A stretch of DNA of 64,000 bases, taken from Caecitellus pseudoparvulus. Taxonomy: Eukaryota; Bigyra: Bicosoecida. The notes beneath the pieces are model-generated. The model was not told the DNA's origin, did no database searches, and was given only the letters and a program-made list of their open reading frames with translations. A program made the position numbers and the translations under genes. Location of the stretch: positions 24,093-88,092 of the forward strand of contig CBFFRQ010000045.1 in the NCBI GenBank assembly GCA_965644315.1, written 5' to 3'. Positions 54,372 through 64,000 of this stretch are shown in pieces. Position 1 is the first letter of the stretch. Every line of letters begins with the position of its first letter.

Positions 54372-56136
54372 ATGCTGTTTGCCACAGCAGCGCTGGCTCT
54401 GTGCGCAGCTGCACAACTGGCCGACGTGCATGGTATCGAGACACCAATGTGGAGGTACGGAGCGGGGAAATCTGTACGAAGCGGGCAAGGTGAGTTGTAT
54501 TTCGTGGCCTAGCAAGCTCTCCTGCAAACTGCGGAAATTGCTTCAACCCCCAGCACGCCCCCCCCCTTTGCGAGACAGAAACAGCAGGAGTTGCGTTGAA
54601 CTCTCAGGTATGTCGAAACCGCATGTGAAGAATGGAGCCCAGTTGCTCAGGCAAGATTGCGATGGCTGTTGTGTCACACCCCGCGAACCCATCCGCAGAG
54701 CCTGGCACTGACCTACGCTGCAGCAGCTGGCCAAGCTACATTGGAGCGAGCAGTCCAGGACTTGCCCATCCATGTGCGCGAAGCCCTTGCGGACCACTTG
54801 CAAGGCTTCGATACCCCAACACGCGGCCCCAGGCTTGCCTGGTCCAGCCTTGACAGTCCAGATTCTAGAGGAAAGAGGGTTGTTGAGATCCCCGGTGCCG
54901 AGCTACCCTCCCTTTCCCGCCTCGCCCCCGCTGATGTGCACGCCCGCGCTGCAGAGCTGTTTGACCGGGGCTACCGACAACGTGCAGTGCAGGAGCTGTG
55001 CACGCCTGGCAGTGTCCGCGTAGCTGCCGAGGCAGGCGCCGCAACAGCAGGGCTGCCGCCACGGCGAGTGCGACAAGCCGCCACTGTGCTGCAAGTGTGT
55101 GGCTTTGTGGTTCTACAGGGCGCCATGCCGGAGAACTTGATCCGCGCTTTGAAGGAGGATAACGAGGAGCAATTCTGGGCGTTCTACAACTCCTCCATCG
55201 CCCCTGACGCCAGTCTACGCAGTGCAGCCTCCCACGAAAGTGACTCCTTCGCAATTCGCTCCAGGGGGCGGTTCGAGTACAAACTGCACCGCGCAGGCGC
55301 TTTTGCAGCCCCAGAACTACTGGAGAACCACGCTGTACTGCCTGTGCTTGCGGCAGGCATGCGTTCACTGGATTTTCAGCTGGACACGTTTTCTTGCGTC
55401 ACAAGCCTACCAGGCTCTCCCTCCCAGCACTGGCACTCGGATGCAGGGACGCTGTTTCAGACACACAGCACGAACGGACTCCCGAGTCGGCTGCGGGCGG
55501 CTCGCCTGGCGGCTGCTCAGCGTCTAGGGGTGCTGGACAATCCCAATGACCACGCAATAGCCAACACGCACCCGACCTTTGGCTACTTCGATGCCTCGCC
55601 GCACCTCCCGCCACATGGCATTGTGGCGTTCACGCCCCTCATAAATGTCACACAGGCGCACGGGCCGACCGTATTCCGCGCGGGCACACACTTGGCTTGC
55701 CCCGATGACCACTTGCGCGACCTTGAGGTGGACGGGGTGGTGCTGGACACCTGCCCGGAACACGCCACACACACGCTGCACGCGACAGCTCAGCCAGGAG
55801 ACGTGATCCTCTTCGACTTCCGCGTCTCGCACAGGGGCGGGGCGAACACCCACCCCCACGACATCCGACCGATGCTCTACCAAACATTCCTCATGGTGCG
55901 TGCCTGAAGTTTGCGCTCTGAGTAGAAAGACCAGTGTCTGTGCATTAGCACACCCCTCTCGCTTCCTGCACCCATCCGCGCAGCCATGGTACCACGACAA
56001 GGTGAACTTTCACCAGCGACAAACCTCGTCATTCGACGGGCATCCTCCGTTCCTACGCAAGCTCCTGACACGCCTTGACGCAGACGCCTTTTCAAGTTGG
56101 GTGCACGACACCGCCGCAGGCATGGGAGGTGCTTGA
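54372..56136 (+). CDS. Phytanoyl-CoA dioxygenase (PhyH)-like Fe(II)/2-oxoglutarate oxygenase
   Basis: Four exons: 54372-54489, 54588-54607 (20 bp), 54699-55895 and 55984-56136; introns of 98, 91 and 88 bp; 495 residues. The first exon encodes a signal peptide (MLFATAALALCAAAQLADVHG). The oxygenase domain has the iron ligands HWHSDAG (HxD) and distal His in VSHRGGANT, and RPMLYQTF with the 2-oxoglutarate-binding Arg. The substrate is unknown; this family hydroxylates lipids, small metabolites and peptides, and a secretory-pathway location argues against peroxisomal phytanoyl-CoA. The 20-bp microexon is needed to keep the frame. Intron 1 holds TGCGGAAATTG at 54530-54540. Confidence 0.85.
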
Positions 56137-56235
56137 TCGCAAGCAGGTTGCCATTCGTGCGGCCGCCCCTGTTCAGCCAGACCAGCCCAATCTGTGCATC
56201 GAGTGCATTAAGAAGCTACACACTCCGCACAACAG

Positions 56236-59200
56236 CTACAAAGCTACACACAGCACCCCGCGGACATCCTCCACGACACAGGAGGCGTCCTGTGCTGCAT
56301 CACACAGGGCTCGGGCGCCATCCGACGTGATCCAGCCGCCCCACGTCCCAGCTCCGTTCTGGGCCCGCACGCTCACGAAGAGCGTGCCGCCAGACGGCCA
56401 CGTGAAGCCATCTTCATCTTGGTCTGGCCCAGTCAGCAGCGCACTGGCTTCGAGGGAGTCGCCCACGAGCCTGCAAGGCATGAGGTCGTCCCGCCCGGCG
56501 TCAGAGCCGGTGCTGCCAATGCACCACTCGTACTGCACGATGCCTGACTCTGCATCAGCTGCTGGGGTCCATGAGGCTTGGAACACTGCCCCAGGACTGC
56601 CCAGGATGCAGTCCGCGTCCACGTTGCCGCCGTCACGCACTTCCACTTCGTCGCTCCAGGCCGGCGCCGTGCCGTCCAACAACACGGGCTGCCCCAGCAC
56701 GAGCTGCTGCGAGCCCGCACCATTGGCCACCTGGGCAACAGGGAAAAGACGGTCGCCATGGCCCCATGGCACAGGCGGCACGGCGAGTGTGAGCGCGTTG
56801 GGGCTGGGGGCCAAGGCAAGCGCTGCGGGGGCGCTCAGTGGGTGGCCCGGGGCGCTGGGTGTGCAGGAGCACAGGCCACCCTGCAGGGCGAGCACGGCGC
56901 CTGAGTCAACTGCTGCGCTTGACGCTTGGGATACGGTGGACAGTGCACAGGACTCGTCCACAAGGCCCAATCCAATGCGAAGCAGGTCCGGGCTCAGCTG
57001 CACTGGGTCTGAGCCGTTCCACTGGCCAGGCACAACGAGCACAGACAGGGTCGCGCTGGCCAGTCCTGACTGGACATCTCCCAGACCCTCCACGCGCAGC
57101 ACCAGCCCGGCCTGCACAGACTCCACAGTCGTGAAGGATGCAGGCTCCAGATCAGGCATGGTCTGCACGGCGCAGGCGGCCGCCGCGGCCTCCGCCTGTG
57201 AGGAGCCGGGAGCTGGCAGCAGTGCGTGGCCGCCTCGTGGCATGACGATGCGTGGTGTTAAGGCAGGCGGTGTCACATCCAGCACGCCCAGAGGGGCAAT
57301 GACTGCCGTGGACAGGCCTGCGAAGTTCGTGGCGACAGCTGTGAGCCACAGCGTGTCGCCGCCCTCCAGTGCGCTGGAGTTCAGGGTCACTTGGGCCAGG
57401 CGGCCGCTCTCCACCAGGTTTAGGTCTGTCCACGAGGCACTGGACCCCACAGCATCCCAGCTGCCCACTTCTCGCATGTGCGGCATGGCTTGAGACCCCA
57501 GAGCCGTGGCACCCACTGTGAGGGTGAGGGAGCTGAGGCCGGCACCAGCATCCGCCCAGTTCGCCAGGGACAGCTCCACGCGGCTCATGGGCACGATGGA
57601 TGGCGGGTCACTGCCAGCCTGCGCCACCGCCTCTGCAAGCTGGCCAGCTGTGATATGGGCTGCACTGCCAGCAGGCAAAGCCGAGGCCTGCAGCGTGCGG
57701 GGCGCACAGGCGCTCGCGGCGAGAGCAGGCATGCGGAAGGTGCGGGTCCACGGCAAAGCTTCCTGCAGTACGGCGGCTGGTATGGAGGCGGCAGTGTTGG
57801 TGCTGCATGCTTCCGCATCTGGGAGCAGGGCCAGTATACCGGGCCGTGGGTGTGAGCGCACGAGGCGGACAGTGGGGGAGGACAGCTGCAGGAGCCTGCC
57901 GCCTGCCTTGCTCACCGCGACTTGAACTCGGAAGCCTTGTGCAGCTGCGAAGGCGGCATCCAGAGGCACGCTCTGCAGGAGTCCCTCCGAGGCGGAAGCC
58001 ACCTGTAGCAGTTCGTGTGATGCCACGGATCCTTGGGCCGCCACTTCTTCTCCCGCGGGTGACACAGCGAGCAGCGTCCACGCCATGCCTTGCAGCGGCA
58101 CAGACACAGCCGCAACCAGTGGCAGGCGGAAGGCAATGTCCCGTGAGCCACCCTGCACCCAGCGTTGCACTGGAGGGGCCCAGGTGGCACTGACGACCGG
58201 CACTGGGATGGACGGCGCGCCAGGCTGTGGGGTTTGGTCTCGCACACGTGCATCATCGCCGTCCACGACGAGCAGGGGCGACGTGTACACTGACTGCTGC
58301 CCGGCGCCGTTCGCTGCTCGCATGAGCAACACAGCCACGCGCCCAGCCAAGGCTGAGGCAGGCAGCGTCAAGAAGGTGGCATCCGCGCTGAGCTGCACGA
58401 AGTCAGCCTCGCCAGCAGCGAGCCATTGCGGGGAGGAGAAGCTTCCACCGGTGCACGAGCCATCCGAAAATGGGCCGTGGATGAGCGCAACTTCGTGCAC
58501 GGCGATGCCACTGATGTCGTCCGTGGGCACTGGCAGGCGCAAGGACACTCCTGTGCTTGAATCCCCAACCAGGAGGTGACTCTGCAGCTGTGCTCCACAC
58601 GACACGTTCGAGTCTTTGCTGGCCAGGTCAGGCGACAGCGCAGCAGCCACAACGTGGTCCATCCCACCCACTGCAGCCTCCGCAAGTGCCACAGCCTCGG
58701 TCGCCGAGCCCGCATGCAGCGAAGCCTTGCCGAACCAGGCACCATCCAGCATCGCCACAGCGCCGGACCAGGCTGGCGGAGACCACGGCGCATCCATGAA
58801 CAGAGGCAGGGAAGCGCCCACAGCACGGCGGCCATCCTCAGTCTGCGCCTGCACGCTCACCACCACAGCCATGCCGTGTTGCAGCTCCAGGCCTGCAAAC
58901 GCAGCGGTGCCACGAGTCACGTACACGCCTGGACTGGGGTTGGAGGTGTTCCAAGTTGCTGCGTCCAGGGCAATGCCTTCACCAAGTGACTCTGATGTGG
59001 CGCCTGCAATGTGGCCCAGCGTGGCGAATGCTGACTGCAGAGGCGAGCTGGAGGTGACAGTCCAAGTGAATCGCACGTGCGTCGCTTCAGCGCTGAAGCG
59101 CATGCTCTGCTGTGCAGCGTCCACAGCCTCCACGACAACCTCAGCTTCCTCCGCTGCCACCTGCACGACGCCGCTGCGGCCTTCCGACACACTGCCAGCC

Positions 59201-62200
59201 GCATTGGCGCTGTGGACCACAACTTCGTATCTTGTGCCTGGCGCAAGCGGATTGCTGAGGCATAGCTCGTCGCCTGAACAGACCAAGCTCCACTGGGCAC
59301 TCGTGGCAGAGCCCACACTGTGCAGCGGCGCCAGCCACTGCGACGCCTGCACGTCCCACAAGCCCACAGAGTGGCTCAGGGCAGTGGACGCCGTCGCGGC
59401 CTCAGCGTCGTACACCAGCCAGCAGCCCCACACTGTCTGAGTGCCAGCGTTCCAGGCTTCGCTGGGCAAGCCAGCCACACCGCCCAGTCGAGCGGCACAT
59501 TGTGCTCCCGTGCGAACAGCAATGTTGGCCGGCCCAGCACCTGCCACGACGAAGCCGCTTGATGCCGTGTCTGTCACCAGTCCCGCACTGCTCACCAGTC
59601 GCAGCAAGCCGTACACCCATCCAGACGTGCCGCTGGGCAGTGGCGCCGAGCAGTTCCCGGCACTGGCCCCCACCTCCACGTTCGCGTCAGATAGGGGCAC
59701 AATGTCAGCTGCGCCAGGCGTGCTGCCCCAGCCACACTGCACTTGGACAATGTCGCTCTCGGCGTCTCGTGCCCGCAGCCAAGCCATGGTCGCGGTGGCG
59801 CCAGCCACGAGCTGCGCATCTGCCGTGGCAGACACACGCTGTGCAAGTGCACCTGGCGCGAGCCCCGCCACATCCCACACCGCCTGCACCTTGGGTGGAG
59901 TGGCGTCAACAGCCGGAGCAATCACGGCAATGCTGGACACGCGACCAGCAGAGTTGCCCAGTGCAACTCCAGAGTAGCCACGCTGGCCGTGCTGCAGGGC
60001 TCCAAGCCCAGGCACAAGGAGGGGAATGCTGCTCACGTCTGCGCCAGGGGCCAAGATCACCGCGGAGCCGTCTGCCCGCAGCACCTGCTGCCCGCCAAGA
60101 CTGGAGCCCATGGCGTGCAGCATGGTCGCAAGGGCCGCTTGGCTATCGGAAGCAGCTGTCACGTTCAGTGCCAGGGCTGGACTGACGCCTCGCCCAGGCA
60201 CAGAGCAGGGCAAACAGAGACTGAGAGAGTCCCCTGTACCGGCCTTGAAGGTGCCTGCTGGACAAGGCGTGCAGCTACCGCTGTGGCTGAAGGTGCCTGG
60301 AGCACACGTCCCAGGGGCAGTGGGCGGAGGTGGCACGCTTGGGCCAGCACTGCAAGCACCAGCACACGGCTCGCAAGCACCCGTCACGGCGTTCAGCTCG
60401 TACCCTGCCCCACACACGCACATGCCGCCACCTGCGGTGAAGTCGGGGACAAACACGGCATGCTCCTGAACACATCCGCACGTTGTGCGATCAGAGCTGA
60501 CAGGGACGATGCCGAGCAGCGCACTCTGCAGGCGAATGTCGTGAGCCACGTCAGGCGCACTGTCGTCACAGACGATGCCATCAGACGACACCTCCGTCAC
60601 GAGGCCAGCCGCGTTTGTGGCCCACACTGTGGCGTACACAGCCTGGCCTGGCTGCAGTGCCAGCTTGCGAGCTTGTGCGAAGGTGCGGCGCCCGACCGAG
60701 CTGCGAGGCACGATGCCACACTGCCCAGGGGCGTCCCCCGCACACCACTCGTACTTGCTCACGCCTGCCGCGTCAAAGAAGTCGCCCCACGATGCCTGCA
60801 CAAGGGAGCAGTCAGGTGTGAACGCATCGTCCACTCCTGGGTGCGGTGAGTCCCACACCGAGCCGCCTGTGGGTCCACTCGTGATGACAGCGGCGCCGTT
60901 TGAGTACACCGTGGTGCTCAGCCCCGCAGCGTTCACAGCCGTCACAGAGCACGTGTAGCGCTGCTGATTGAGCAGTTCACTGCCTGGGGGGAAGGTGAAG
61001 GTGTGTGTGGTGGGGCTGGAGACTGGGACCAGCGCTGGCCCAGCGGCAGCTGCCCCCTCGCTGGAGCCCAGCTTCAGCACGATGGAGTAGTGCGCGATGG
61101 GGGACACGTCGTCTCGGAAGCCGCTCCAGGAGCAGGCATATGCAGTATCGGTGCTGGTGAATGTCAAGTCACTGCTCTCGCCGTCCCAGACACTGCCTGG
61201 GAGAGGTGGCGTGACGTCAGGGATGACGATCCTGGACACCGTCGTGCTGGCGTGTCCAGCTGCGTTCAGCCCCACGAGGGAGAGGTGGTACTCCTGCCCT
61301 TGCACCAGCTCCAAGTCTGAGAAGGTCACATTGCGCGAGTGTTTCTGGTCTTCAAACACCCGCACTTGCTGGCCATACGGCCGCGTCCCAAGCGCAGCAG
61401 TGTAGGTTGTCAAGGCTGCGTCTGATTCAGCATCTTCAAAGGCGCCCCACGTCGCGGCCACGGTGTTCAGTGACGCCACGTACAAGACTTCAGGCAACCC
61501 TAAAGCAGCCAAGTTGATGGCGTGGGAGATGGAAACGTTGGAGGGGGCAGATGCCGTCACGTCAGGCGTGAAGTGCGCGTGGTGCACACGAGTGGCCGTG
61601 CCAGCGCGAGCAACCACGGTTGCAGTGTACTGCATCCCAGGCGTGAGGGTCAGGCCGTACACGCTGGCATGTGTGGCTGTGCCCACATCAGTCAGCGCCT
61701 TCACGTCCCCAACCCCAGCAGCAGTGCCCAGGGCCCACTGGAAGGTGAAGTGCGGCACAGCTGTGCCGTTCTCAGTGTCCCCCGTGCTGGTCCAGGTCTC
61801 CCCAGGTGGCGCCAGGGTGTTTGACAGCACACTCCACTCAACTTCCAGGTGCTTGTCCGAGCTGGTGTATGTGGCCAGGACAGGGAAGGCTCCGGCTCCA
61901 CGAGCACGCCCCGTCCATCCACCTGCACTGCGCCGGTGCTGTCAACGACCACACCTGCCGCAGGGGCCACAGAGCTCAGCCCCGCACGGTTTGTCATGCG
62001 CACCCTGACGTAGTACTTCTCCCCGTTCACGAGCGCAGCAGGGACAGAGCAGGAGGTCGCGAGGCCGACGCTGCTGAATGGTGCCACATCACAAGTGTCC
62101 GCACTGGTCCCAACACAGCAGGCAAAGGAGTCCAGCTCTGACTCCTCATCCACCCACGCGCTGAAGGCCGGCGCCGCCGTCCACTGCCAGCTGGCGCTGA

Positions 62201-64000
62201 CGTTGTCCTTGTGGCTTTGGTACGGCGCATCCACGAACGTAGTGAGGGTGTTCCACACTGGGCCTGCCACTGGCAGGCTCGTGTCTACCATCACACCATC
62301 CGACTCCAGCAGGGCAGATGGGTTGCCGACGTTGTTCACGGCCCGGATCTGCAAGCAGTAGCGAAGGCCGCTGGTGAGGCCTAGGCCAGTCGCATGCAAG
62401 GTGGTCACTGTCGCCCCTGGCACATCGGTCCAGTCTCGCACGTCGCGGCTACCCACGTCGCCGTTGTCGCACCAACGCACAGCATACTGGTACTTCGCCA
62501 CGGCCCCCACATCTTCCACAAAGGCATCCCAGTTCCCGCGCATCTCGCTCGCTGAGGCAGTGAAGGCAGCCTCACCCGTCACGCCAGGCACGGCGTCTTG
62601 AACAGCCCCACCTGGAGCAGGCTCCGGAGCAGTGCCGTCAAACACCACGCCATCTGAGGCGACATCCACAAACAGGCCATTGGACGCCACAGCACGGACC
62701 ACGACGTAGTACGTCGTGCCATGGGCTGGCACGATGGCAGCGGGGTTCGTCTTGGCCGTCGTGTTGGAGCTCACGTACGTCAGCGGCAGCACATCCAGCG
62801 GATGGGCCGACAGATCAGGACCTGGTCCAGGCGCTGAGCTGGAGATGCCCCACAGGTATGACACAATGGAGGCCTGGCCTGCGTCGAAGCCGCCCCAGAC
62901 AGCCTCCAGAACAGGCTGAGCATGCCCATCTTGGTCCGCGTCCAGGTCGCGTGTGGCGTCCACGTCGTTCACGTACGCGGCGGCAGCTGATGGGCGGCTG
63001 GTCTCGATGTCAAGCGGCACGGGCTCAGACAGACCTGCGTTTCCTGCACGGTCCAAGCACCTGGCACGCATGTGCACCTTGGTGGCATCGGGGAGTGGCG
63101 AGGCGAAGGTCACCGTGAACGTTTGGCGCAGCACCAGCAGGCCATGCAGGCTGAACCTGCTCACCTCTGACTGCGCCACGGTGAAGGATGAGTGAGCAGT
63201 GGGGGACTCCTCAGTCCCAGCGGCCACTCGGCAGGCAGAGAAGCCCGCATCCGTGTCGGCGAAAGTGATAGCGACTCGCATGGATGTCATACTCGCCACG
63301 GACTGCACAGCGTGCTGGGTGGCGTTGAAGCTGTCTGGCTTGCCTAGCAAGGCGGGAATGCCATAGCCAGCCCAAGCGGACCCTGGCGCTGCCAGAACAA
63401 AGAGGGACACATCCGGCAAGGCTGTGTCCACGAGAATGCCATCAGACAGCACAGTCGTTTTCAGCCCAGCCGCATTCGTGGCTGTCACAGAAGCGTACAC
63501 ATACGTGCCACTGCGGACAGCGACGGGCACTGTGAACGTGTGTTCCCGCGCCAGGCCCACACTGATCGTGGCTGCGATGTTGTCCACCGGCCGCCCAAGC
63601 ACCGAACCAAGGCCAACTTCGTACTTCACCAGCGGCGACACGTCTTCTGTGAACTCTGGCCAGTGCACTGTGAAGGTGGTCGTGCTGGAGGTGAAGTCCA
63701 GGTCGTTCGTGGCGCCGTCTCCTCCGATGTCAGCGGGTGTCAGCGAGCCAGCTTGTGGCCCGTCGCGAGGCTTCTGCAGCGTGGGCGGCGTGGCGTCAAA
63801 GATGACGCCATCTGAGCTCGAGACGCGGAACAACCCCGCTTTGTTTGTGGCCTTCATGTGCACGAAGTACTGCTGGCCGTGGGTCATGGTGTCCTGCGGC
63901 AGGCTGTGCACACCAAACGGCTCCACATCCCGCCATTGCCCCAGCGGCACGCCTGTGTCCAGAGGGTTGCACGTGCTGGCGTCTGGCGTGGCGACTGTGC
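56236..64000 (-). CDS. Giant extracellular protein of FN3-like repeats (3' part; 5' end outside the window)
   Basis: About 2,580 residues are visible with no start codon, so the gene continues past base 64000. The protein is an array of ~110-140-residue beta-sandwich repeats. Shared marks are a VTATNAAGL-like strand and a linker such as SDGVVFDGTAPEP, SDGILVDTALPDV or SDGIVCDDSAPDV, with FTEDVSPLVKYEVGLG in the body, resembling fibronectin type III. Around 60180-60480 lies a Cys-rich block (CAPGTFSHSGSCTPCPAGTFKAGTGD) of the GCC2/GCC3 EGF-like class. The reading frame shifts between 61830 and about 61900: the upstream frame reads to VLVEPEP and the downstream frame starts at FPVLATYTSSDKH. 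An error, a mutation or a tiny intron could explain this. Adhesion or prey recognition at the cell surface is inferred. No C-terminal membrane helix is seen. Confidence 0.8.

Noticed and set aside
61815-61900. A 46-bp intron joining the two frames of the FN3-like protein
   Set aside because: GT and CAG ends can be found, but the length is well below every other intron here and the join loses conserved-looking residues. I prefer to leave the frame break unexplained.

Overview
The window is nuclear DNA from a compact, GC-rich unicellular eukaryote. Genes lie roughly 50-400 bp apart. Almost every multi-exon gene can be spliced with short introns of about 60-100 bp that begin GTGAGT or GTGCGT and end CAG. 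Ribosomal protein S6, the snoRNP protein GAR1, ERCC1, a kinesin, an SR-protein kinase and a WDR82/Swd2 homologue rule out a prokaryote. No plastid gene is visible. A heterotrophic protist would fit, for example a GC-rich stramenopile flagellate such as Cafeteria, where Ngaro-type retrotransposons are known. That taxon is a guess, not a result.

Layout. 1-8.4 kb: tail of an unknown gene, phosphoacetylglucosamine mutase, an alpha/beta hydrolase, glutaryl-CoA dehydrogenase, an FMRP-like KH protein ending in a 45-bp minisatellite, and RPS6. 8.7-23.1 kb: an accessory locus of four ankyrin-repeat paralogues, two on + and two on -, facing each other across a 2.7-kb gene-poor, AT-richer island. The third copy (ank3) is split by an apparently young tyrosine-recombinase retrotransposon of about 6 kb with split direct repeats (Ngaro/PAT-like). 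23.5-46.6 kb: tRNA-Lys(CTT), MerC-like membrane protein, SRPK kinase, kinesin-7-like motor, an N-myristoylated WD40-like protein, histidyl-tRNA synthetase, WDR82/Swd2, acetyl-CoA synthetase, a secreted Cys-rich protein, a membrane-anchored DNase-I-fold nuclease, an N-myristoylated LRR protein, GAR1 and ERCC1. 46.9-54.2 kb: two very long low-complexity proteins, one with an IQ motif and one with LRRs, whose reading frames break near G-runs. 54.4-64 kb: a phytanoyl-CoA-dioxygenase-like enzyme and the 3' portion of a giant extracellular protein of FN3-like repeats.

Most genes are housekeeping and not functionally clustered. The points worth attention are: (1) the retrotransposon, whose insertion target, circle junction and insertion ends can all be read at base level because an uninterrupted paralogue of its host gene lies in the same window; (2) the inverted four-gene ankyrin block; (3) a recurrent motif TGCGGAAATTG found close to the 5' end of at least twelve genes, either just upstream of the ATG or inside the first intron.

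Intron positions were worked out by hand from splice consensus, reading-frame continuity and family conservation. No RNA evidence was available.
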